DNA from: an uncultured bacterium
GTDB taxonomy: Bacteria; Bacillota; Clostridia; UBA1381
Direction of reading: 5' to 3'
NCBI GenBank assembly: GCA_905215805.1
Contig: CAJMRL010000033.1
Span: 1 to 20,245 of the forward strand
Length of the DNA: 20,245 nt
Within the stretch, counting starts at the first letter, position 1. The number at the start of each line of letters is the position of its first letter. Both the position numbers and the translations under genes were made by a program. The notes under the pieces are model-generated. The model saw nothing but the letters and a program-made list of their open reading frames with translations, made no database searches and had not been told where the DNA came from. Positions 7,580 to 14,276 of this stretch are shown here, piece after piece.

Positions 7580-9334
7580 ATGGAAAAGCCGAAAAAAATG
7601 AAAACGATGTATTTGATAAGGAGGTTTTTGCCGTATTTTAAAAAATATACGCCGATATTGATATTTGACCTTATATGCGCTTCATTTACGACAGTGTGCG
7701 ACCTTGTTTTTCCTATGCTGGTGAGATATATCACAAATCTTGGTATTAATGATATTGGTGCGCTTACGGTTGAAATTATTCTTAAGGTAGGAGCGCTCTA
7801 CCTAATACTTAGGATAATAGATGCAGCAGCAAATTATTATATGGCAAATACCGGACATGTTATGGGAGCAAAAATAGAAACCGATATGCGGCGAGATTTG
7901 TTTGGACATTTGCAGAAAATGTCATTTTCATATTTCGCGAATCATAAGGTCGGGCAATTGATGTCAAGACTGACCAACGACCTGTTCGACATAACTGAAT
8001 TTGCCCATCACGGTCCGGAGGAAATTTTTATATGCGGGCTTAAGATAATAGTTTCCTTTATAATATTATGCAATGTTAATGTGCCTCTTACTCTGATAAT
8101 GTTTGCCATTATGCCGTTTGTTATCATTTTTGTGAAATATTTCAATACAAGAATGAGAGCTAATTTTAAATCACAGCGTGTGCAGATAGGCGAAATAAAT
8201 GCCCAGACGGAAGACTCGCTTTTGGGAATAAGAGTCGTAAAATCCTTTGCGAATGAGGAAATGGAAAAGGAAAAGTTTGAGGAAGGAAACACGCTGTTTT
8301 TAAAGCTCAAAAAGCTCGGATATGTATATATGGGAGGCTTTCAGTCAACAAACCGTTTCCTTGAGGGAATGATGTATTTGGTCATAATAGTCGCAGGCTC
8401 TTTGTTCATGATGAAGGGTTTTATACAGCCGGGAGATATGACGGCATATTTGCTTTATGTAGGAACGCTTTTTGCTTCTATGCGTACTATTATTAATTTT
8501 ACCGAACAGTTCCAGAAGGGTATGACGGGAATAGAACGTTTCCTTGAAATAATGGATACGCCCGCCGATATTATGGAAAAGCCCGATGCGGCAGAGATGC
8601 AAAAGGCTCAGGGAAATATTGATTTTGATAATGTAAGCTTCAGCTACATAGACGATGATACGGAGATACTTTCAGGAATAAATCTTCATATAAAAAAGGG
8701 CGAAAGCGTGGCGCTGGTTGGTCCGTCCGGTGGCGGAAAGACTACTATGTGCAATTTAATACCGAGATTTTATGACGTTACAGAGGGCAGCGTAAAAATT
8801 GACGGAGTTGATGTGCGTGATGTTACGCTCAAATCGTTGCGTTCAAATGTAGGCGTTGTTCAGCAGGAGGTATATTTGTTTTCCGGAACTGTTCTTGAGA
8901 ATATTTTATACGGACTTCCCGGGGCTGACCGTGATGCGGCTGTGGCGGCGGCAAAGCTTGCGGGAGCGCATGAGTTTATTGAACAGCTTCCGAACGGTTA
9001 TGATACATATGTGGGTGAAAGGGGAGTTAAGCTTTCCGGCGGTCAGAAGCAGAGGATATCGATAGCGAGAGTATTTTTGAAAAATCCGCCGATCCTTATT
9101 CTTGATGAGGCTACCTCCGCTCTTGATAATGAAAGTGAAAAGCTTGTTCAGGAAAGTCTTGAAAAACTTGCAAAGGGAAGAACGGTGCTTACCATTGCTC
9201 ATAGACTCACGACTGTAAAGAATGCAGATAAGATTTTGGTACTTACCAAAAACGGAATTGAAGAACAGGGAACTCATGAAGAGCTTATGAGAAAGGGAGG
9301 AATTTATGCAGGATTATACGGAATGTATGAGTAA
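7580..9334 (+). CDS. ABC exporter half-transporter, fused permease and ATPase
   Basis: The 584-residue protein has an N-terminal exporter membrane domain (about residues 20-310, several hydrophobic segments) and a C-terminal ATPase. The ATPase shows Walker A GPSGGGKTT (381-389), the Q-loop VVQQEVYLFSG, signature LSGGQ (485-489), Walker B ILILDEATSALD (Asp509, Glu510) and switch His541 in IAHRLTT. All catalytic residues are intact. Such MsbA/BmrA-type proteins work as dimers in the cytoplasmic membrane and export lipids, drugs or peptides. The substrate cannot be read from the sequence, and no adjacent partner half-transporter exists, so a homodimer is likely. Start: ATG at 7580 with AAAGGAG seven bases upstream; upstream in-frame extension lies over the promoter. 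Confidence 0.93.
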   Translation: MEKPKKMKTMYLIRRFLPYFKKYTPILIFDLICASFTTVCDLVFPMLVRYITNLGINDIGALTVEIILKVGALYLILRIIDAAANYYMANTGHVMGAKIETDMRRDLFGHLQKMSFSYFANHKVGQLMSRLTNDLFDITEFAHHGPEEIFICGLKIIVSFIILCNVNVPLTLIMFAIMPFVIIFVKYFNTRMRANFKSQRVQIGEINAQTEDSLLGIRVVKSFANEEMEKEKFEEGNTLFLKLKKLGYVYMGGFQSTNRFLEGMMYLVIIVAGSLFMMKGFIQPGDMTAYLLYVGTLFASMRTIINFTEQFQKGMTGIERFLEIMDTPADIMEKPDAAEMQKAQGNIDFDNVSFSYIDDDTEILSGINLHIKKGESVALVGPSGGGKTTMCNLIPRFYDVTEGSVKIDGVDVRDVTLKSLRSNVGVVQQEVYLFSGTVLENILYGLPGADRDAAVAAAKLAGAHEFIEQLPNGYDTYVGERGVKLSGGQKQRISIARVFLKNPPILILDEATSALDNESEKLVQESLEKLAKGRTVLTIAHRLTTVKNADKILVLTKNGIEEQGTHEELMRKGGIYAGLYGMYE

Positions 9335-9364
9335 TTAAAAATTGATTGCAGAGATAAAAATAAA

Positions 9365-9393
9365 TTGATTTATTACCGATTATATGGTATAAT
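9365..9393 (+). promoter_or_regulatory. Promoter of the sulfite/nitrite reductase gene
   Basis: TTGATT (9365-9370) and TATAAT (9388-9393) are separated by 17 bases and the -10 is extended (TGG). No terminator is evident between the ABC gene and this promoter. Confidence 0.82.
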
Positions 9394-9454
9394 AATTCTA
9401 TAATAAGCAGCGGAAAATCGCCGCAAAGACAATTCATTCAGAAGGAGAAGCGAT

Positions 9455-10978
9455 ATGACAGAAGAATTAAAAAAGCAAATCGAAGAATTTCGCGAAAAAA
9501 CAGAGCAGTTCAGCAAAGGTGAAATAAGCGTAAAGGATTATAAGGGCTATTCCGGCAGATTTGGAAGCTATGCTCAGAAGGGAGCAAAATCCGGAATGCT
9601 GCGTCTGAGAATGGCAGGCGGCAGACTCTCCAAGGACAGATTAAAGGCGATCATTGACATATGTGATAAATATGGGATAACCCGCGCACACTGTACTACC
9701 TGTCAGACTATCCAGCTTCATGATCTTCCGCTCAATATTATAGCCGACGTTATGACGGACGCTATAGACAGCGGATTCTACACTATCGGAGGCGGAGGGG
9801 ATTTCCCGAGAAACGTTATGGTTTCACCTCTCTCCGGCGTTGAAGTGGGAGAAAATTTTGATGTGTATCCTTATGCGCATGAGGCGGCAGGGTTTTTGAT
9901 AGATACAATGGATGAAGTGAAGATGCCCAGAAAGCTTAAGGTATGCTTCTCAAATTCACCGGTAAATGCCGTCCATGCGACATTCCGTGACCTTGGCTTT
10001 GTGTCACGCCCGGACGGACTCTTTGACGTTTACTGCGCCGGCGGAATGGGAGCGAATCCTAAGATGGGCGTTAAGGTCGCAGAGGCTGTTGACGGAAAAA
10101 ATGTTCTTTATTATATAAAGGCGATGAAGGCACTTTTCTGCAAATACGGAAATTATGAAAACCGTTCAAAGGCACGCACAAGATACATGCAGGATGTGCT
10201 CGGTGACAAGCTTAAGGACGAATTTAATGCACAGCTCCAAGAAGCAATGTCGGAAGGCGAACTTGATATAGAGGTATCTGTTCAAGAGATAACAAAGCAG
10301 GGAATAGAAGCGTCATTCAATGATCCCCGTGTTATAGCACAGAAGCAGCAGGGCTTGTATGCTGTTAAATTCCATCCTATCGGAGGACAGCTTACGCCTG
10401 ATATGCTTAAGGACATATATAATGCTATAAAGGATATGGACGATGTTTCGGTGCGTGTTGCTCCCGATGAAACGATGTATATTATAAATTGTAACGGCAG
10501 CGAGGTTCAGGCGGTGCTTGAGGCAACGGAATGCGGAGCGAGAACTCCGATAGAGGAGTCTGTTTCATGTATAGGCGCGACAGTTTGTCAGCAGGGACTT
10601 CGTGATTCTCAGGGACTTTTGAGGGCAATTCTTGATGAGGTGCATAAGCATGATATTGCGCCCGATGCTCTCCCGATTATTCATATAAGCGGCTGTATGT
10701 CCTCATGCGGAACACACCAGATAGGAAAAATAGGCTTTCATGGAAAGGTAAAGCTTGTTGATAAAAAGCCCGTTCCGGGATTTACCATCAATATAAACGG
10801 CTGCGATAAGCAGGGGATGGAGCATTTCGGAAAAGAGATAGGTGTTATGGCCGCCGATGAAATCCCGGCGTTCATGGCTGAGCTTGGCGAGACTGTAACA
10901 GACAGTAAAATGAGCTATGATGAATTTGCCAAAGAGAATTCTGACAAGCTCATGGATATTATAAACAAGTATATATAA
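9455..10978 (+). CDS. Siroheme [4Fe-4S] nitrite/sulfite reductase
   Basis: This cytosolic hemoprotein should carry out a six-electron reduction of sulfite to sulfide or nitrite to ammonium. The 507 residues contain two ferredoxin-like half-domains (starting near residues 45 and 303). The cluster/siroheme ligands are intact: C372-x5-C378 and C414-x3-C418 (SCIGATVCQQG, GCMSSCGTH). Substrate-site residues Arg119 (PRNVMVSP), Lys160 and Lys162 (PRKLK) match E. coli CysI Arg153, Lys215 and Lys217. The fourth, Arg83 of TNRQTFQFH in CysI, is Cys83 here (HCTTCQTIQLH), with Cys80 making a CxxC pair. No flavoprotein CysJ-type partner or siroheme synthase is adjacent, so ferredoxin is the likely donor. 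ATG at 9455 follows GAAGGAG. Sulfide would feed MetY, but sulfite and nitrite cannot be told apart here. Confidence 0.9.
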   Translation: MTEELKKQIEEFREKTEQFSKGEISVKDYKGYSGRFGSYAQKGAKSGMLRLRMAGGRLSKDRLKAIIDICDKYGITRAHCTTCQTIQLHDLPLNIIADVMTDAIDSGFYTIGGGGDFPRNVMVSPLSGVEVGENFDVYPYAHEAAGFLIDTMDEVKMPRKLKVCFSNSPVNAVHATFRDLGFVSRPDGLFDVYCAGGMGANPKMGVKVAEAVDGKNVLYYIKAMKALFCKYGNYENRSKARTRYMQDVLGDKLKDEFNAQLQEAMSEGELDIEVSVQEITKQGIEASFNDPRVIAQKQQGLYAVKFHPIGGQLTPDMLKDIYNAIKDMDDVSVRVAPDETMYIINCNGSEVQAVLEATECGARTPIEESVSCIGATVCQQGLRDSQGLLRAILDEVHKHDIAPDALPIIHISGCMSSCGTHQIGKIGFHGKVKLVDKKPVPGFTININGCDKQGMEHFGKEIGVMAADEIPAFMAELGETVTDSKMSYDEFAKENSDKLMDIINKYI

Positions 10979-10994
10979 GGTTCTGTATAAACAA

Positions 10995-11027
10995 AGCCGC
11001 CCGCGTTAATTTGCCGGGCGGCTTTTT
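10995..11027. terminator. Bidirectional terminator between convergent genes
   Basis: A perfect 9-bp GC-rich stem, AGCCGCCCG/CGGGCGGCT (10995-11003 and 11015-11023), is followed on plus by TTTTTATT and on minus by TTTG. It ends the reductase gene and overlaps the stop codon of the convergent XRE gene, so it probably serves both. Confidence 0.93.
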
Positions 11028-11253
11028 ATTCCCTGAAATCAAATAATTTTACCGGAGAAATATCAAGCGCATCACATATATCAAAAATTACATCTAAGGA
11101 TACTGCGCAGTCTGCTGTTTCGATTCGGCTCATGTGCGTGCGGCTTATGTTGATAAGCTCTGCAAGCTTTATCTGTGACAAGTTATTCGCTTTTCTGTAG
11201 TACGCTATATTCAGACCTAAATATTTATATTTTTCAACATGCTTTTTCTGCAT
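11026..11253 (-). CDS. Small XRE-family (Cro/CI) helix-turn-helix regulator
   Basis: A 75-residue single-domain DNA-binding protein: LGLNIAYYRKANNLSQIKLAELINISRTHMSRIETADCAVSLDVIFDICDALDIS is a complete five-helix HTH_3 fold (about residues 10-65), followed by a short tail SPVKLFDFRE. There is no ligand-binding or protease domain. The start is ATG at 11253 with AGGAGG seven bases upstream; a longer frame extends upstream across that site and is rejected. It diverges from the secreted leucine-rich-repeat gene, with both promoters in about 210 bases, so regulation of that neighbour and of itself is a reasonable inference. No co-transcribed partner is present. Confidence 0.88.
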   Translation of the reverse strand: MQKKHVEKYKYLGLNIAYYRKANNLSQIKLAELINISRTHMSRIETADCAVSLDVIFDICDALDISPVKLFDFRE

Positions 11254-11332
11254 AGCGTTTCCTCCTGTTTTATATATTATTTTATACATTTCAATGATTT
11301 TCATCAACAACATATATATTTAATTTTGTAAC

Positions 11333-11361
11333 TTGACATGTTGCAAAAGTTGTGGTATAAT
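11333..11361 (+). promoter_or_regulatory. Promoter of the leucine-rich-repeat protein gene
   Basis: TTGACA (11333-11338) and TATAAT (11356-11361) are 17 bases apart with an extended TGG before the -10. An imperfect dyad GTAAC-N7-GTTGC (11328-11344) covers the -35 and could be a binding site for the divergent XRE protein. The transcript would have a leader of about 100 bases with no obvious riboswitch. Confidence 0.85.
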
Positions 11362-11465
11362 GAAATAAAGCAAAAGGAAGTCTATGCCGACGGGATATTA
11401 TTCAGACCTTAATATGTATAATATTCTTGTTAATTACAAATTTAAAAATAATAGGAGGATAAATC

Positions 11466-13115
11466 ATGAGGAAAAAACTTTTGAAAACAGCTCTCGCTTT
11501 TGCGGTACTGACAGGTTCATTGGCAGCAGCGGCAGTAACAGCCTCGGCTCAGCCTGCGGAATCTGATTACGAATTTATAGTTTTGACAGGAAATAAGGTG
11601 AGCATAACAGGCTTTAATGAAGATTATGTAGGGGCAGTAGATATTCCGTCAACACTTCAGGGCTATCCTGTAGTAGATATAGCGCAAAATGCCTTCAAAA
11701 ACTGCGATAATATCACGAGTGTTACTATTCCGGAGGGGATTTCAAGCATTCCATACAGGACGTTCTATGACTGTGATAATATCACTAATGTTACCATTCC
11801 GTCAAGTATAAAAAAAATAGAAGCGGAAGCTTTCTACAGCTGTGATAAACTTGCGGGGATAGCTATTCCGTCAAATGTTGAAGAAATTGGAGACAAAGCT
11901 TTTAGAGATTGTGGACAACTTGCAAATCTTTCTATTCAGCCGGGATTAAAAAAAATCGGCAATGAAGCGTTTAAGTATTGTAATGCTCTGACGCAAGTAG
12001 ATATACCCGATACTGTTCTGCTTATGGGAACTTCTGCGTTTTCATGTTGCAATAACTTAAATAGTGTTAAGCTGTCTTTCAATCTTACAAGTATTAATAA
12101 TGATACTTTTTTTAATTGCGGAAAATTGACAAACGTTATAATTCCCAAAAGTGTTGAAAGTATTGGAAATAATGCTTTTGGGTGGGATAATTCTCTACAA
12201 AACGTTTATTACAGCGGCAGCGAGGCGGAATGGAATAAAATATCAATAGGCGGCGGTAATAACTCAAAATTGACAGACGGAAGTGTAACGATACATTACA
12301 ATTATGAATATACGCCGGTAGTAACTCCGTCAGACCCCGACCAATCCGGCGGCGACAACAATAACAACAGCGGCAGCGATAACGGCAGTAGCAATAATGG
12401 CGGCAGTAACAGCGAAAATAACAGCAGCAACGATAACAGCGGCAATAACAGCAGCAATGATAACGGCAACAGCGGAAGCAACGGCAATAACGGCAGCGGC
12501 GATACAACCGACAACGGAAGCAATAACAACGGCACTACATCTGACAATGGAAGCAACGGTACTACTACGATAATAAACAACACGACAATAAGCAACAATA
12601 CGAACACCACCACAAACAATAACACAACTACAAACAACAATATTACCACCAACAATAATATCACCACTAACAACAATACGATAACAAACAACAACATCAC
12701 CACAAACAACAATATCACCAATAATAACAATATTGTAAATTCGCTTGTGCTTTACATAGGAAAAACATCTGCAAGCGTATTCGGACAAAGCGTGGAAAAT
12801 GACGTTGCTCCTGTTGTAAGAAATGACAGAACAATGCTTCCGGCAAGATTCGTAGCTGAAAATCTCGGTGCATCGGTAGCGTGGGATCAGGCAGCACAGC
12901 AGGTTACTATCACAAAGGGAGATACTGTAATAGTTATAACTATAGGCTCGACTGTTGCATACGTGAACGGTCAGGCTCAGACGCTTGACAGTCCTGCATT
13001 TATCGAGAATGACAGGACATACACGCCTGTAAGATTTATTGCGGAAAATCTTAACGCTGACGTTGGCTGGGATCAGGCGGCTCAGCAGGTCACCATTACC
13101 CCTAAAAGCGAATAA
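11466..13115 (+). CDS. Secreted BspA-like leucine-rich-repeat protein with Asn/Thr-rich linker and stalk-like C-terminal domain
   Basis: The 549-residue exported protein has four parts. Residues 1-28 are a signal peptide (RKK, hydrophobic core, cleavage after ASA28). Residues about 50-285 hold roughly eight BspA-type (LRR_5) repeats of about 23 residues, each with the pattern AFxxCxxLxxVxIPxxVxxI. Residues 294-425 are an extremely Asn-, Ser-, Gly- and Thr-rich linker, ending in seven near-identical hexapeptides of the (I/T)TTNNN type. Residues 427-549 resemble the copper amine oxidase N-terminal (PF07833) domain, with two copies of ENDRTxxPxRF-AENL...WDQAAQQVTIT. That domain is common in clostridial envelope proteins and need not bind copper. 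No LPXTG or S-layer anchor is visible. Start ATG has TAGGAGG upstream. The likely role is adhesion or surface interaction; the ligand is unknown. Confidence 0.88.
   Translation: MRKKLLKTALAFAVLTGSLAAAAVTASAQPAESDYEFIVLTGNKVSITGFNEDYVGAVDIPSTLQGYPVVDIAQNAFKNCDNITSVTIPEGISSIPYRTFYDCDNITNVTIPSSIKKIEAEAFYSCDKLAGIAIPSNVEEIGDKAFRDCGQLANLSIQPGLKKIGNEAFKYCNALTQVDIPDTVLLMGTSAFSCCNNLNSVKLSFNLTSINNDTFFNCGKLTNVIIPKSVESIGNNAFGWDNSLQNVYYSGSEAEWNKISIGGGNNSKLTDGSVTIHYNYEYTPVVTPSDPDQSGGDNNNNSGSDNGSSNNGGSNSENNSSNDNSGNNSSNDNGNSGSNGNNGSGDTTDNGSNNNGTTSDNGSNGTTTIINNTTISNNTNTTTNNNTTTNNNITTNNNITTNNNTITNNNITTNNNITNNNNIVNSLVLYIGKTSASVFGQSVENDVAPVVRNDRTMLPARFVAENLGASVAWDQAAQQVTITKGDTVIVITIGSTVAYVNGQAQTLDSPAFIENDRTYTPVRFIAENLNADVGWDQAAQQVTITPKSE
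12606..12731 (+). repeat. 18-bp tandem coding repeats in the linker
   Basis: Seven degenerate 18-base units encode TTTNNN, TTTNNN, ITTNNN, ITTNNN, TITNNN, ITTNNN and ITNNNN (residues 381-422). The coding strand here is nearly pure A and C with some T and almost no G, so the mRNA is expected to be unstructured. In-frame gain or loss of units would change linker length without breaking the protein. Confidence 0.85.
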
Positions 13116-13150
13116 CGCAGATTATTTAGATCTCCATAAAAACAGTAACT

Positions 13151-13197
13151 AAAAAATTAAAGGGAAAGAATTTAACAACATAATTCTTTCCCTTTAA
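13151..13197. terminator. Bidirectional terminator, strongest for the toxin-antitoxin transcript
   Basis: A 16-bp stem (13157-13172 with 13182-13197, core AAAGGGAAAGAATT) has on the minus strand six consecutive U (plus A at 13151-13156). It lies 11 bases behind the toxin stop on minus. On plus it stands about 40 bases after the leucine-rich-repeat gene, but the tail there is only weakly U-rich. Confidence 0.85.
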
Positions 13198-13207
13198 TTA
13201 TACTCTG

Positions 13208-13480
13208 CTAAAATAAATCATTATGACTTCCTGTTCGGGTTAATGATAAAGTAATCATATCATTCTCTTTTTTGTAAATCAAAAGCCAATCGGGAGTAAT
13301 ATGGCATTCACGATGCCCGGTATATTCCCCTTTTAGTGCATGGTCGTTATATTTTTCTGGTAAAGTTTTTTCCTCTCTCAACAAAGTTAAAACTTCCTCG
13401 AATAAAGAAATATTATATCCACGCCTTATAACTAATTTAAAATCTTTTTTAAATCTTGATGAGTACCTGACTTTAAGCAT
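13208..13480 (-). CDS. YafQ/RelE-type mRNA interferase toxin
   Basis: This 90-residue RelE-superfamily toxin should cleave mRNA in the ribosomal A site. The four residues required in E. coli YafQ have counterparts: His47 in DHALKG, His60 in RECHI, Asp64 in TPDWLL and His86 in TGSHNDLF, so it looks active. The LLIYKK...ITLSLTRTGSH C-terminus is typical of the family. It starts 8 bases inside the antitoxin gene (ATGCTTAA overlap), which couples its translation to the antitoxin. No Shine-Dalgarno sequence of its own is clear. A solitary toxin-antitoxin pair like this may act in stress response, phage defence or stabilisation of the region; the sequence does not decide. Confidence 0.93.
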   Translation of the reverse strand: MLKVRYSSRFKKDFKLVIRRGYNISLFEEVLTLLREEKTLPEKYNDHALKGEYTGHRECHITPDWLLIYKKENDMITLSLTRTGSHNDLF

Positions 13481-13739
13481 TTAAATCCCTCATAAGTTCA
13501 TCCACATCATCATAAGCCTTGCTCATGTTCCTGTTGTTGTTTACATCATCAATTGCAGCAAGCGTTTCCGCGTTTGGAACATCTACAGCAAGCTCAAAGG
13601 GGATTTTACCAAGTCTTACAGCCTGCCTGCAAAATACACCAATTGCAGTTGACATATTAAGTCCCAAAGCAGCAAATAACTCATCAGCTTGAGCTTTTAA
13701 TTCTTTATCTATACGAATTGTAACATTTGTTGTTGCCAT
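13473..13739 (-). CDS. RelB/DinJ-family antitoxin
   Basis: This 88-residue antitoxin begins with the ribbon-helix-helix DNA-binding part (TNVTIRIDKELKAQADELFAALGLNMSTAIGVFCRQAV, residues 3-41). The toxin-wrapping C-terminal part follows (IPFELAVDVPNAETLAAID...DDVDELMRDLNA). ATG at 13739 is preceded by GAAGGAG; the reading frame extends upstream over the promoter, so longer starts are rejected. It should neutralise the YafQ-like toxin and, alone or with it, repress the shared promoter, whose spacer contains a palindromic site. Confidence 0.93.
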   Translation of the reverse strand: MATTNVTIRIDKELKAQADELFAALGLNMSTAIGVFCRQAVRLGKIPFELAVDVPNAETLAAIDDVNNNRNMSKAYDDVDELMRDLNA

Positions 13740-13769
13740 AAAACCAACTCCTTCTTTATTAGTATATTC

Positions 13770-13810
13770 ATTATAGCACATTTTATGTGCGTTGTCAATC
13801 ATTTGCACAT
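13770..13810 (-). promoter_or_regulatory. Toxin-antitoxin promoter with built-in operator
   Basis: On the minus strand TTGACA (13798-13793) and TATAAT (13775-13770) are 17 bases apart, a perfect consensus with TGC extending the -10. The spacer contains the palindrome GCACAT-AAA-ATGTGC (13790-13776), and a further half-site ATGTGC lies just upstream of the -35 (13810-13805). This placement means a bound RelB/DinJ dimer would block RNA polymerase directly. Confidence 0.88.
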
Positions 13811-13899
13811 TGATTTTAAGGGGTTTTAAAATACTTTGCAGTCAAGCAATCTATTTATAAAATATCACCTCATATCGCATGTATTATCTAAAATACTTA

Positions 13900-14142
13900 T
13901 CATTCAATTTCCTGTTCCAATAAATCAAATTCTTCTGAATCAAAAAATTCTGCTAAAGATATGTCTAAGCCATCACAAAGCTTTTTTATTAAAACAATGG
14001 AAATGTTATGTCTTTTGCTGTCAAGCATACTGTATACGCTTGAAGGAGTGACGCCGGATATTACAGCAAGCTCATTCATTTTAATATTGCGTTCACTACA
14101 TATGTTTTTGAATCTTTCAACAACAGCATTTTTAACTCCCAT
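13900..14142 (-). CDS. XRE-family HTH regulator divergent from the SLOG-like gene
   Basis: An 80-residue single-domain Cro/CI-type protein: the helix-turn-helix spans about residues 8-66 (FKNICSERNIKMNELAVISG, VTPSSVYSMLDSKRHNISIV, LIKKLCDGLDISLAEFFD), with the recognition helix near VTPSSVYSML. A short acidic tail (SEEFDLLEQEIE) follows; no sensor domain is present. ATG at 14142 has GGAGG eight bases upstream. It reads away from the SLOG-like gene and shares with it an intergenic region holding three dyads, so it is the likely binder of those sites. Any signal would have to come from a partner protein or small molecule. No terminator is evident before the toxin-antitoxin promoter. Confidence 0.9.
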   Translation of the reverse strand: MGVKNAVVERFKNICSERNIKMNELAVISGVTPSSVYSMLDSKRHNISIVLIKKLCDGLDISLAEFFDSEEFDLLEQEIE

Positions 14143-14178
14143 AGAAATCGCCTCCGGAAGTTATTGTATAATTTTCTA

Positions 14179-14204
14179 CGTATACACGTATACGCACTTG
14201 CGTA
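14179..14204. promoter_or_regulatory. Two overlapping operator dyads upstream of the SLOG-like gene
   Basis: Dyad 1 is CGTATAC-AC-GTATACG (14179-14194) and dyad 2 is TACGCA-CT-TGCGTA (14191-14204). Their centres are 11 bases apart, about one helical turn. Dyad 2 overlaps the -35 of the plus-strand promoter. Dyad 1 lies where the -35 region of the minus-strand XRE gene would be expected (weak -10 candidate TATACA near 14170). Confidence 0.8.
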
Positions 14205-14226
14205 ATCAGAAAAATTTTGATATAAT
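14198..14226 (+). promoter_or_regulatory. Promoter of the SLOG-like gene
   Basis: TTGCGT (14198-14203) and TATAAT (14221-14226) are 17 bases apart with TGA extending the -10. The -35 is part of operator dyad 2, and dyad 3 begins two bases after the -10, over the expected transcription start. A repressor bound at either site would shut the promoter. Confidence 0.78.
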
Positions 14227-14227
14227 A

Positions 14228-14253
14228 CTAACATACGCAGATGCGTATGTTAG
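14228..14253. promoter_or_regulatory. Perfect 26-bp operator palindrome at the SLOG transcription start
   Basis: Arms of 12 bases, CTAACATACGCA and TGCGTATGTTAG, flank GA with no mismatch. The core TACGCA-N2-TGCGTA repeats dyad 2, 43 bases away centre to centre (about four helical turns). Sites on the same face of the helix would allow cooperative binding or a loop. In RNA the same sequence would form a hairpin in the 5' leader. Confidence 0.85.
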
Positions 14254-14276
14254 CATACATATAGGAGTGAATATTT

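Noticed and set aside
11384..11566. Short plus-strand open frame before and overlapping the LRR gene
   Set aside because: It lacks a ribosome binding site, overlaps the LRR signal peptide in another frame and has no recognisable sequence.
12606..12731. Possible CRISPR-like array
   Set aside because: The 18-base units are continuous, in frame, degenerate and without spacers; they encode the hexapeptide repeats of the surface protein.
12302..12788. Open frames on the minus strand opposite the Asn/Thr linker, giving Leu/Val- or Cys/Arg-rich proteins
   Set aside because: They are mirror products of the low-complexity A/C-rich coding strand, with no ribosome binding site and no plausible protein family.
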